From: JBCAWW01 sp039024315
GTDB lineage: Bacteria; Bacteroidota; Bacteroidia; J057
DNA: 24,836 nt
Reading direction: 5' to 3'
NCBI GenBank assembly: GCA_039024315.1
Contig: JBCCQN010000122.1
Span: 1-24,836 of the forward strand
This document shows, in pieces, positions 1-7,628 of the stretch. Numbering within the stretch: position 1 is the first letter of the stretch; every line of letters starts with the position of its first letter. A model generated the notes under the pieces. The model was not told the origin of the DNA and did not search any database. It was given only the letters and a program-made list of their open reading frames with translations. A program made the position numbers and the translations under genes.

Positions 1-1
1 G

Positions 2-301
2 GCCATTGACCAAGCTCAAAAGGCCTTGGAGTACGATGACAAAGGCATTCCAGAAAACTACTATAATCTGGCGCGCTTCTATGCCCATAAAAAAGAAGCC
101 AATCGGGCTTTGACCTATCTCGACAAAGCCGTGCAGGATTTCGATCCTCACTATACCCTAAAAGCGGAGATTGACGAAGAGTTTCAAGCGATTCGACCTG
201 ATTTAGAGCAATATTTTGAGCGCTTGCGTAAAATAGAAGCGGCCCATTGGGACGAAAAACTGCAATCCTTACAACTTCTGCCGCCCGCGAGCGATCATTG
301 A
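2..301 (+). CDS. TPR-like protein, C-terminal fragment (5' end outside window)
   Basis: The reading frame is open from base 2 to a TGA at 299-301, so this is the last 99 residues of a longer protein. A TTG at 26 could be read as a start, but coding-type sequence (AIDQAQKAL) continues upstream of it. The fragment has the alternating small/hydrophobic pattern of tetratricopeptide helices (YYNLARFYAHKKEANRALTYLDKA), then a tail with EIDEEFQAIRPD. That tail resembles the 'TPR end-of-group' motif (LA..YA....AL..L.KA, then D.eF..IR) that closes many bacterial TPR arrays. The role is probably protein-protein contact; the function of the whole protein cannot be read from this fragment. The next gene starts within 10 bp, which suggests co-transcription. 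Confidence 0.75.
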   Translation, partial: AIDQAQKALEYDDKGIPENYYNLARFYAHKKEANRALTYLDKAVQDFDPHYTLKAEIDEEFQAIRPDLEQYFERLRKIEAAHWDEKLQSLQLLPPASDH

Positions 302-310
302 TTGACCAGC

Positions 311-1948
311 ATGTCTGCCCTCACTACCATACGTGACCCTCATTGGCGCACTCAAATCGAAGCCAAACTAGCGGAAATCAAAGCCGTCAGGGAGCAGCAC
401 GCCTATCTCTCTTATATGCGCAACTGGCATCTATTTGACCAGTTAGACGCTCTACAAAAGGAGCATCAGTCCATTTTTGAGATTTCCTATCAGGTACCGC
501 TGCAGCGGAACGCTCAGCTCAAGGCCAAGCTAGCAGAAAATGCAGAGATTCATCCGTTGCGTTTAGGTAAAGCGCGTAAACTCGTTCAAGAAATTGAAGC
601 TAAGTTAGCCGCCGAGGATTATCCCACCAATGCGGAGTCTATCCCTTTGCTTGATGAGCTAGAAAATCATTTGAAGCTCGCGCAAAGCGAATTTGGTAGT
701 TGGGAAAAACAGCTTTCGGATTGGCGGATGCGCCTCAAAGAATTGATGCTGCAAGTTTGGGCTGAGGACTATAAAGCCCTTAAGGACGACTACAAAAACC
801 AAAAGCAACTCATCCAGGAAAATAGCTTCCCGCGTCAGCCTCTGGCTCCGCAGGAAGCGCAAGTAAAAGCGGCCATCGAGAGCCGCACTCAAGATTGGGA
901 TGCGCTCCAAAAAGCGCTGCGCTTTCATCCCCGCCTTCGCAAGCGAAGCGAGCAATGGCACAATCACTACCTGCCTAGAGAGCAGTTTATCTCTGAAAGC
1001 AAAAAGCTCCGTCGTCAGGCAGCTGTTCGTAAAGTGGCCACTGCTGTGGGTTTAGGAGCACTCATTGCTCTTGTAACTAGCCTTGCCTATTTCGTGCCTC
1101 GCTGGCAATCTGCCCAGCAAGAGCTAGCGGCTTGGCAGATTGCTAAACTGCAAAACACCGTCGAGGCTTATGACATCTACATCCAAGCGTTCCCCGCAGG
1201 GGCCTACCTCGACTCTGCTCAAAGCCTCCGCCTTGAAATCCCCGAAGGAGTGTTATCTCAACAGTATAGTCGCGATAGTCTAGCCTTCCGCTACGAAGGA
1301 ACGCTGCAACAAGCCCAAGCCCATGGCTACGGAGTGGCCGAATATACAGACGGCAGCCGCTACGAGGGCTACTGGAAACTAGGGCAAAGAGATAGTTTGG
1401 GCACTCAAACCTATGCGGATGCTGCGATTTATGAAGGGAATTGGCAGGAAGACCAACGCAGCGGCCGAGGCAAAATGACCTACGCCAATGGCGATGTCTA
1501 TGAAGGCAATTGGCTAGCTGATGACTACAGCGGCTGGGGCGCTTATCGAGCTGTCAATGAGAGTGAATATCGTGGCGGTTGGCAGAAGGGTAAGCCATCG
1601 GGCAAAGGAGTTTATAAATATGTCGATGGCAGTAGTTACGATGGTTATTGGCAGGAAGGCGTGTATCAAGGTACTGGTCGCTACACGCGAGCAGATGGAT
1701 CTAGCTATATGGGGCAGTGGCAGCAAGGTAAACGCCAAGGCGAAGGGCAAATTACTTGGCCAAATGGTGCCCGCTTTACGGGAGTTTGGGTAGCGGACTC
1801 TATCAATGGAGAAGGCGTCTTTGTCAATAAATTTAGAGCCCAAATGTCAGGGATTTGGCAAGGCAAGCCGGAAAATATACGCTACTATGATGGGGCCGGC
1901 AATATGATCAAGCAAGGCCGTTTGGAAGGCGGATTATTTTTGGACTAG
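311..1948 (+). CDS. Membrane-anchored MORN-repeat protein
   Basis: 545 residues from the ATG at 311; an in-frame TTG at 302 would add three residues. Residues 1-240 are charged and helix-rich, with likely coiled-coil stretches. A single membrane span follows at about 241-263 (VATAVGLGALIALVTSLAYF). A linker contains an AYDIYIQAFP...YLDSAQ motif. From about 328 to 515 there are roughly eight MORN units with the YEGxWxxGxxxGxG pattern, for example YEGNWQEDQRSGRG and YDGYWQEGVYQGTGRY. Known MORN proteins bind lipids or act as scaffolds; bacterial ones are mostly uncharacterised. The span in the middle puts the helical half and the MORN half on opposite sides of a membrane, with orientation uncertain (positive residues before the span suggest N-in). 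It lies directly after the TPR-like gene. The MORN call is firm; the function is unknown. Confidence 0.85.
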   Translation: MSALTTIRDPHWRTQIEAKLAEIKAVREQHAYLSYMRNWHLFDQLDALQKEHQSIFEISYQVPLQRNAQLKAKLAENAEIHPLRLGKARKLVQEIEAKLAAEDYPTNAESIPLLDELENHLKLAQSEFGSWEKQLSDWRMRLKELMLQVWAEDYKALKDDYKNQKQLIQENSFPRQPLAPQEAQVKAAIESRTQDWDALQKALRFHPRLRKRSEQWHNHYLPREQFISESKKLRRQAAVRKVATAVGLGALIALVTSLAYFVPRWQSAQQELAAWQIAKLQNTVEAYDIYIQAFPAGAYLDSAQSLRLEIPEGVLSQQYSRDSLAFRYEGTLQQAQAHGYGVAEYTDGSRYEGYWKLGQRDSLGTQTYADAAIYEGNWQEDQRSGRGKMTYANGDVYEGNWLADDYSGWGAYRAVNESEYRGGWQKGKPSGKGVYKYVDGSSYDGYWQEGVYQGTGRYTRADGSSYMGQWQQGKRQGEGQITWPNGARFTGVWVADSINGEGVFVNKFRAQMSGIWQGKPENIRYYDGAGNMIKQGRLEGGLFLD

Positions 1949-2005
1949 CCTCAGATGCAGCATTTTAGCTGGGCTATGCGTTTTGCTCAAAAGGAAACGC
2001 AACTC

Positions 2006-2698
2006 ATGAATTACTACAGACTAATAAGCACAATCTGCCTCCTTCTTGTTGTGGATCTGTGCTTCGCACAACGCTCAGTCAAACCTATGCGCGGCCACTT
2101 TGGGCTTTACTCCTATCACTTTTTGGCCCGTGAATTGATCGCCAATGCCGATGAACAAGTGTATACCATCACTCCCCTTCGCAATGAAGGAGGACTGACG
2201 GGAGAATGGGCCTTAGGCGAGTATTTTGGTCTAGGCTTCCATCTCAATTATTACCGTCGCCAAGGGAAAAGGGCTGGTTTTCCAGGCCACAGATATCGTT
2301 TTATATTTGTCCCCTTGTCAAACCGGATCATCGAGTATGATTTCCATCGTGGCCTGCTCGATATCTATGCCCGCTGGTATCAGCAGGAACGCAGAAAATC
2401 AATCAGGTCCTTCCTACAACTCAACCTTGGAACGGATGTGTTTTATACCGGCCAAAGCGCCTATCCCTACCATTTAGACTCCCAATTTCATGAGCCTCGC
2501 AAACATGATTTCTACATGGGGACCAATTTTTACGTCTCTTTTGGAGGAGGGCTGCAATATCGTTTGGCCGATCGCTGGGGCATGGATACTGCCTTTATGA
2601 TGACTTGGCCCGGCAGTGGTATCGGACACAAGCCCTTTTACTTTATGCAGTATGGTCTCCAACTAGGCGTCTATCGCATGATCCGCCCCAAAAGATAA
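2006..2698 (+). CDS. Exported beta-barrel-like protein, tandem paralogue 1
   Basis: 230 residues from the ATG at 2006. I chose this start over the in-frame ATG at 1955 because a typical signal peptide begins here (hydrophobic core ICLLLVVDL, predicted cleavage CFA|Q after residue 21) and AAAGGAA lies just upstream. The mature part is rich in aromatic and alternating polar residues. It has strand-like segments near the end (FGGGLQYRLADRWGMDTAF, then TWPGSG) and finishes in strand-like YGLQLGVYRMIRP, typical of small outer-membrane barrels. No enzyme motif is seen. It is a diverged duplicate of the next gene, 5 bp downstream, so the two probably form one operon. The outer-membrane location is an inference. 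Confidence 0.75.
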   Translation: MNYYRLISTICLLLVVDLCFAQRSVKPMRGHFGLYSYHFLARELIANADEQVYTITPLRNEGGLTGEWALGEYFGLGFHLNYYRRQGKRAGFPGHRYRFIFVPLSNRIIEYDFHRGLLDIYARWYQQERRKSIRSFLQLNLGTDVFYTGQSAYPYHLDSQFHEPRKHDFYMGTNFYVSFGGGLQYRLADRWGMDTAFMMTWPGSGIGHKPFYFMQYGLQLGVYRMIRPKR

Positions 2699-2703
2699 CT
2701 ATT

Positions 2704-3354
2704 ATGAAAACCTACTCTCTACTCCTTACGATCTGCTTACTTTTGTTTGCAGATTTGTGCTTCGCACAACGCTCCGTCGAACCTGCCATCGCCCAGTTTG
2801 GGATTGCGACCAATCATTTTTTCACGACGGAGTTTACAACGGTTGAATTTCGACGCTTCAGACCTCTGAGAGCGAGTTATGCCTTGCATGCTGGACTCAA
2901 CTTGGGCGAGCACTGGGCGATTGGTGCTCAGATGGACTGCCGCTACCGCCAGCAATTTTTCTCATCGGTATTAGTGGCCAATCAACCTGCCACCTTGGTG
3001 GGAATTGAGCCTGCGGCTTTAGAGGTAAGGCGATATACAGGCTTCCTAGATTTATTTGGTCGCTATTATGTGCAGCCTAGGAGCAGCCAATTCCGAGCCT
3101 TTTGCCAGTTGGGCTATGGTATGGGCTTGCGTTATTGGGAGTCTCAGCGTTTGCGACCTGTTGATCAGGCAGAGTTTAATGAACCCGCGGTGGACCAACT
3201 GATTTTTAATGGGCATACCTTTACGGTTGGTGCCGGTGCGCAATATCGCTTTGCGGATCGTTGGTCGGTGGAACTAAATTCCTTCCTGCGTTGGCCAGTA
3301 CGAAATGCCCCAGACTTTGGTTTACGATTAGGCTTAGCCAGAGTCTTAATTTAG
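2704..3354 (+). CDS. Exported beta-barrel-like protein, tandem paralogue 2
   Basis: 216 residues from the ATG at 2704; the frame is open further upstream, but that part overlaps the previous gene. The signal peptide is almost the same as in the upstream paralogue (ICLLLFADLCFAQRSVEP against ICLLLVVDLCFAQRSVKP), with cleavage predicted after residue 21. The shared C-terminal block reads GAGAQYRFADRWSVELNSFLRWP. The protein ends with FGLRLGLARVLI, a plausible last strand of an outer-membrane barrel. Similarity between the two copies is strongest in the signal peptide and the last third and weak in the middle. The stop codon lies inside the 3' end of the convergent SGNH gene, a 9-bp overlap. The substrate or partner is unknown. 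Confidence 0.75.
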   Translation: MKTYSLLLTICLLLFADLCFAQRSVEPAIAQFGIATNHFFTTEFTTVEFRRFRPLRASYALHAGLNLGEHWAIGAQMDCRYRQQFFSSVLVANQPATLVGIEPAALEVRRYTGFLDLFGRYYVQPRSSQFRAFCQLGYGMGLRYWESQRLRPVDQAEFNEPAVDQLIFNGHTFTVGAGAQYRFADRWSVELNSFLRWPVRNAPDFGLRLGLARVLI

Positions 3355-4485
3355 ATATTGCTCCAGAAAGCCAAAACCAAAACGATTGAGATTGGTCGCA
3401 CTCGCTTCTAAGATGAGCACATCTGCATCCTCGATAGCTTTTTGGATGGCGGCAGGACTTTTGTCCATCCCTTTCCCCTTGGGGAAGGCTTTGCTGAAGT
3501 TACGACCGTAGTAAAACCATTCTTGAGAGGCGTCCGCCAACAAACCGTCGAGATAGCCAAACTCGGACCAGAGGTGATAGTAACTATCCCCGATTGTGAG
3601 GATATGGGGGCGGTAAGTGCTGCTGTCTTCGACGATTTGATAGTGTGGATAAGCCAGCGAATCATAAGGATAGTGGCCCCAAAGATTGGTGAGTACTGCT
3701 AGCTCATTGTCTGGTGGGCGTAGTTTATCCGTGAAGTGTAGGCTGTCCAATTTTAGTTTGGGCAAGGGCTTATCAAGCATCCGACTGAGCGTTCCCCGCA
3801 GGGAGTCTAAACCCACAAAAGCGCCATAATGACTCCAATGCAAACCTGTCTTGGGGTAGAGGAGGGCAGGAGCATTCGTTTTGATAGCCCGGTAAAAATC
3901 AAAATCCATACAAGCAACCCCTGCTTCCTGCAAAGCTGTGGCCAATTGAATACGATCGCTCGGCTCTTGGGTCAAACTTTGATAAGAGCGGGGAATATAT
4001 TCTGGATAAACATAAGCCTTAGGCGGCGGCAATAAAACAAGCAATTGTGTGCCTACAGAATCTAATTTGGTCTTGAGCTGCTGGATTTGTAGGAGGCGAA
4101 GGCTGAAAATAGAATCGCTCTGATTGTAATGCCCGAGATATGCTTTAATGTAAGTAGGATCAAATAGGTAGCCATCGGGGCCAACCACTGTCTTAGGATT
4201 GGCATTGTGGGTGAAAAGACTAAAAAGGACTTGATTTTTGAGCCGAACGCCTAAAGCTCGCATATAAGGCTCGTCTCGCATCAAATCTTCATTGCTGCCT
4301 TGAAAGCTGCGATCCAGCCAAGTGTCTAGGCTTAATGCTTGGGCCTGAGTATTGAGATTGATGCCAGCGGGAACCACCACTTGTAAAGGCGGATTTTGCT
4401 CGATAAAGGGAGGCATGAAGTGCGCCGCCAGCAAGATTAGGCCTGCTAGTAAAACAAATAGGATATTTAGTATCAGCGCTCTCAT
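3346..4485 (-). CDS. SGNH-fold O-acetyltransferase partner (AlgJ/AlgX-like)
   Basis: 379 residues, starting at the ATG at 4485; a TTG three bases upstream is an alternative. An N-terminal signal anchor spans residues 2-21. Family marks are GPDGYLF (102-108), as in the GxDGWLF of AlgJ/AlgX, LLPPPKAYVYPE (151-162), GLHWSHYGA (214-222) and the nucleophile motif GDS (299-301). In AlgX the histidine is preceded by an aspartate two residues back (D-x-H-W); here that position is Gly214, so either the triad acid lies elsewhere or the subgroup differs. The start codon overlaps the MBOAT stop by one base (TGATG), which implies translational coupling. Predicted role: periplasmic transfer of the acyl group delivered by the MBOAT partner onto an exopolysaccharide. 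The substrate cannot be inferred. Confidence 0.85.
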   Translation of the reverse strand: MRALILNILFVLLAGLILLAAHFMPPFIEQNPPLQVVVPAGINLNTQAQALSLDTWLDRSFQGSNEDLMRDEPYMRALGVRLKNQVLFSLFTHNANPKTVVGPDGYLFDPTYIKAYLGHYNQSDSIFSLRLLQIQQLKTKLDSVGTQLLVLLPPPKAYVYPEYIPRSYQSLTQEPSDRIQLATALQEAGVACMDFDFYRAIKTNAPALLYPKTGLHWSHYGAFVGLDSLRGTLSRMLDKPLPKLKLDSLHFTDKLRPPDNELAVLTNLWGHYPYDSLAYPHYQIVEDSSTYRPHILTIGDSYYHLWSEFGYLDGLLADASQEWFYYGRNFSKAFPKGKGMDKSPAAIQKAIEDADVLILEASATNLNRFGFGFLEQYLN

Positions 4486-5906
4486 CAAAATCTGAAATAG
4501 ATAAAGGGGTTAAAATCGCTAGCAAAAAGTTCGACCACACACCATAGGCCCAAGCACAATATTCCTAGGCTCTGTATGCCTAGTACCCAGCCCTTTTGAC
4601 TGAGGCGATAACCCTCTTCAAAACGTTTTTCCCAAGGTCCATAGAGGCCAGAAAACATAAAACCTAGGCCTAGCAGCAGCAAAAAGCATTCGTAGCTGTC
4701 AGGCGCCAAACCAGTTTGGGGAGCAGAGAAATTGAACATCTGCTGGAGATAAGTCCCAGCCTCCGCTAAGTCTGCGGCTCTGAAAAACACCCAGCCGATC
4801 AGGACCAGCCCATAGGTCCAAACTACTCTGAGCAAACGGGGTAAGCGTTCCATGAAATGGCGCAAACCCAAACGCTCGATGACCAGAAAGGCCCCATGGA
4901 AGATGCCCCAAATCACAAAGGTCCAAGCGGCTCCATGCCAGAGACCGCTCAGTAAGAAGACCAGCCAGAGATTGAGGTAGGTACGCTGCGCGGAACGCCT
5001 ATTTCCACCTAGCGGGATGTAGAGATAATCCCGCATCCAACTGCTGAGGGTGATATGCCAGCGCCGCCAAAAGTTGGTGATGCTGTCCGCGATATAGGGA
5101 AATTGAAAGTTTTCGGGCAGGCGAAAGCCCAAGATGCGACCGATACCGATGGCCATGTCCGAGTAAGCCGAAAAGTCAAAGTAGATCTGTAAAGAGTAAG
5201 CGATGATCCCAAACCAGGCGAGCGAACTGCCAATACCGTTGGGTAGGGCCAAAAAGACTTCATCTACAAAGGCCCCGAGAGGATTGGCGATGAGCAATTT
5301 TTTACTGAGCCCGAGGATAAAACGGAAGAGACCTCTTAGGCGATTTTCGGCAGTTTCTTGGGCTTGGCGATCTCTGATTTGTTGCTCAATTTCGTTGTAG
5401 CGGACAATCGGCCCCGCGATCAGCTGGGGAAAAAACATGATATAGAGCCCATAATCGACGAATCGATGCATCGGCTCGCTCTTGCCGCGATAGACATCTA
5501 CGGCATAGCTGATCTTCTGGAAAGTGATGAAGGAAATCCCTATTGGCAGCGCGATTTGCACGATCCAATCGGACTCACTGCCCAGATTTTGCATGAGGCC
5601 GTGGAGGTTGGCGCTAAAGAAATTGAGGTATTTGAAGATGAGGAGATTGGCGAGATTGAGACTCACTACCAATCCCAAGAGAATCTTTTTTAAATTGCTC
5701 GAGGCGTAGTAGAGCAGACGCACCAGGTAATAATCTAGTACCAGAAATAGCAGGACCAAAATGCCAAAGCTCGGCTCGCCCCAAAGGTAAAAGACAATGC
5801 TTCCGATCAGCGCCACGGCATTTTTCCAGCTCTTGGGACTGAGAAAGTACAGTACCAAAAAAGCAGGCAAAAAATAGGCGACAAAAAGGATGCTGCTAAA
5901 AACCAT
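4485..5906 (-). CDS. MBOAT family O-acyltransferase (AlgI/DltB-like)
   Basis: 473 residues with many membrane spans throughout, the usual length for AlgI-type MBOAT proteins. Diagnostic motifs are FPQLIAGPIVRY (159-170), FDFSAYSDMAIGIGR (243-257), FWRRWHITLSSWMRDYLYIP (279-298) and GLWHGAAWTFVIWGIFHG (321-338). His324 in the WHG motif corresponds to the essential histidine of the family. These proteins move an acyl group, usually acetyl, from a cytoplasmic donor across the inner membrane to an extracytoplasmic acceptor. The downstream SGNH protein is the expected partner. The start at 5906 is 24 bp from the divergent start at 5931, so the two promoters must overlap or lie inside the genes. 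The polymer modified is unknown; no polymerase genes are in the window. Confidence 0.93.
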   Translation of the reverse strand: MVFSSILFVAYFLPAFLVLYFLSPKSWKNAVALIGSIVFYLWGEPSFGILVLLFLVLDYYLVRLLYYASSNLKKILLGLVVSLNLANLLIFKYLNFFSANLHGLMQNLGSESDWIVQIALPIGISFITFQKISYAVDVYRGKSEPMHRFVDYGLYIMFFPQLIAGPIVRYNEIEQQIRDRQAQETAENRLRGLFRFILGLSKKLLIANPLGAFVDEVFLALPNGIGSSLAWFGIIAYSLQIYFDFSAYSDMAIGIGRILGFRLPENFQFPYIADSITNFWRRWHITLSSWMRDYLYIPLGGNRRSAQRTYLNLWLVFLLSGLWHGAAWTFVIWGIFHGAFLVIERLGLRHFMERLPRLLRVVWTYGLVLIGWVFFRAADLAEAGTYLQQMFNFSAPQTGLAPDSYECFLLLLGLGFMFSGLYGPWEKRFEEGYRLSQKGWVLGIQSLGILCLGLWCVVELFASDFNPFIYFRF

Positions 5907-5930
5907 CGGCCCAATATAAAAACTTCTCCC

Positions 5931-6518
5931 ATGTCCACGACGCTATTGGCGGATCAGCACAAAAAGGAATTTCGGCGCATTCTCGTCGAGTTTGGCCGTG
6001 TGATGCTGTTAGGGCTGATTTTAGTTTTGGGGGCTTATTATCTGTGGCAGCGCCAACAGCCCAAGGAGTTGTTTGTGTTCTGCGACGCAGAACGTGTGCG
6101 TACTCGGCTCGGTAAGCCTGCTTTTGTCAACGAGGAGCAAGCGTTCACCGGAGGTTCCCTAAGAAGCGACGCACAGGCCCATAGCGGACACTACAGTGCC
6201 AGATTGAGTGCTACGGCCAAGTTTGCGCTGGAGACTCGGATCCCCCATCTAACGGGCGAAGAAGAAATCTTGATCAGGATTTGGCGACACATCGAAAACG
6301 AACAAGGCGAAGGCGCTAGTCTGATTGCAGAAATTCCGGGTACAGATGGCGGTTTGGTTAATACAGCCAAACAGCGCGAAAATGGCTGGGAATTGCTAGA
6401 GTTGAGATTGGAGCCAGATTGCAGGCATGCGAATCAATACCTCAAGGTTTATTGCTGGAATCCGACCGGAGAGGTGGTATACTTTGATGATCTGGAGATA
6501 CGGATTACACCAGTATAG
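5931..6518 (+). CDS. Membrane-anchored beta-sandwich protein, function unknown
   Basis: 195 residues. A short, charged, cytoplasmic N-terminus is followed by one span at about 22-40 (GRVMLLGLILVLGAYYLW) and an extracytoplasmic domain. The domain has the flow of carbohydrate-binding-type jelly rolls: FTGGSLRSDAQAHSGHYSARL, a middle strand ILIRIWRHIE, ENGWELLELRLE, and a final YFDDLEIRI, the 'vyfDDv.i' ending common to CBM-like sandwiches. No catalytic motif is seen. It is divergent from the MBOAT/SGNH pair with only 24 bp between starts, so a shared role at a surface glycan is possible but unproven. A perfect 8+1+8 palindrome lies inside the gene at 6077-6093. Confidence 0.7.
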   Translation: MSTTLLADQHKKEFRRILVEFGRVMLLGLILVLGAYYLWQRQQPKELFVFCDAERVRTRLGKPAFVNEEQAFTGGSLRSDAQAHSGHYSARLSATAKFALETRIPHLTGEEEILIRIWRHIENEQGEGASLIAEIPGTDGGLVNTAKQRENGWELLELRLEPDCRHANQYLKVYCWNPTGEVVYFDDLEIRITPV

Positions 6519-6537
6519 CATGTGGGTTTTGATGACT

Positions 6538-6662
6538 GCTTCGCAGAACGCTTGTCGCTAGGCGTCGCAAAATTTTGCGACGCTACATGGGGGTAATTTG
6601 GAAATATCATTCCGCGTAGCGACGCAAAATCTTGCGTCGCTGGGACAAGCGTTCCGCGCAGC
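6538..6662. repeat. Nested inverted-repeat element (REP/MITE-like)
   Basis: The outer arms 6538-6556 and 6644-6662 are inverted copies matching at 17 of 19 bases. Inside them are two hairpin units. The first, 6562-6583, is a perfect 22-base palindrome (arms GCGTCGCAAAA and TTTTGCGACGC). The second, 6618-6641, has 10-bp arms (AGCGACGCAA / TTGCGTCGCT) around a 4-base loop. About 34 bases without this symmetry separate them. The element is GC-richer than the AT-rich sequence downstream of it and holds no reading frame. It sits between two co-directional genes, where its RNA would fold into a long stem. No flanking target-site duplication is obvious. The call as a dispersed element is an inference from its architecture. 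Confidence 0.75.
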
Positions 6663-6745
6663 GGTAACCCCTAAACGCTTTATGCAATTTTACCGCCTTT
6701 TGTATCCTATTGATATTAAATCATTAGGGATGTAAAAGTACCGCC

Positions 6746-7399
6746 ATGCATATGTTAGTAGGGGCCTTTTTTGTGCTGATGAGCATGAAGCCCTATCCCG
6801 AAGTCTGTCAGGACATTAAGAAAAATCGTGATCAATTTGCTACCCTCGTGCAAACGGTGGATAGAGAAGCGGAGGAGGTAGTACTTAAGTCCGCGGGCCA
6901 ATATTTTCGCCAAGCTTTGGTCAATGATATCATCCCTTACTGGGAGGGTACGCCTTGGGATTTTAATGGCTATACCAATGTGCCAGGCGAGGGCTATGTA
7001 GCTTGTGGCTATTTGGTTTCTACGAGCTTGAAGCATGCGGGTATGATCCTTAACCGCTATCGGGTAGCTCAAGCTGATGCCACGACGATCACCAAGGTTT
7101 TGTCGGATACCTTGATTCGCTTTAGTCGAATAGAGCCTACTTTGAATTATATTCGATCTCAGCCGGATGAGCTTTATGTAGTAGGGCTGTCAAACCATGT
7201 AGGTTTTTTATACAAGTCTGGTGATACGCTGGACTTTATTCATAGTTCCTTTGTCAGTCCTGGGACGGTAGTGCGGGAAAATGCCGAAGAATCGCCCGTA
7301 TTGCGCATGACCAGTGTTTATGTATTGGGGCCCTTGACACAGCGACCGCAGACGATTCGCAAATGGTTGGCAAAATCAGAATTTACCGTAAGCCGTTAG
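6746..7399 (+). CDS. NlpC/P60-like cysteine hydrolase family protein (putative)
   Basis: 217 residues from the ATG at 6746; a second ATG lies two codons in. The N-terminus is weakly hydrophobic (MLVGAFFVLMSM) and may be a poor signal sequence. The core resembles papain-like NlpC/P60 or CHAP folds: PWDFNGYTNVPGEG (70-83), then a candidate catalytic Cys87 at the start of a helix (ACGYLVSTSLKHAG), then His151 on a strand (LSNHVGFLY), then a third polar residue near His166 (DFIHSS). The Cys-helix ... His-strand order supports a hydrolase of peptide or amide bonds, perhaps in the cell wall. The family assignment rests on motif order only. The gene appears to stand alone. Confidence 0.6.
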   Translation: MHMLVGAFFVLMSMKPYPEVCQDIKKNRDQFATLVQTVDREAEEVVLKSAGQYFRQALVNDIIPYWEGTPWDFNGYTNVPGEGYVACGYLVSTSLKHAGMILNRYRVAQADATTITKVLSDTLIRFSRIEPTLNYIRSQPDELYVVGLSNHVGFLYKSGDTLDFIHSSFVSPGTVVRENAEESPVLRMTSVYVLGPLTQRPQTIRKWLAKSEFTVSR

Positions 7400-7511
7400 G
7401 CATAGAATATATCCCGCTACCCCCGCTTTAGTGACCATTGAAACTTCTTCCCCTTTTATTGTGCGACATCAGCATTACTTTAGAGAAAATTCTTGATCGT
7501 TCTTTATTATA

Positions 7512-7529
7512 AATTGTTGATTTATTGAA
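7512..7529. repeat. AT-rich intergenic repeat, copy related to 18378-18395
   Basis: Read on the minus strand, these 18 bases match 18378-18395 at 17 positions (TTCAAyAAATCAACAATT). They lie in the 229-bp AT-rich gap before the DUF695-RraB gene. The surrounding bases (7530-7575) hold further ATTCAA/TTGAA words but no clean longer match. No convincing promoter was found in this gap. Confidence 0.4.
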
Positions 7530-7628
7530 CAGTAGAATTATTGGATTAGGTAGATTCAATAGTTCAACTCTTCCTCCCCCAACAATTATTCTTTCCAGTC
7601 CTTTCCATGTAAATCTAATGTCTCTCAG

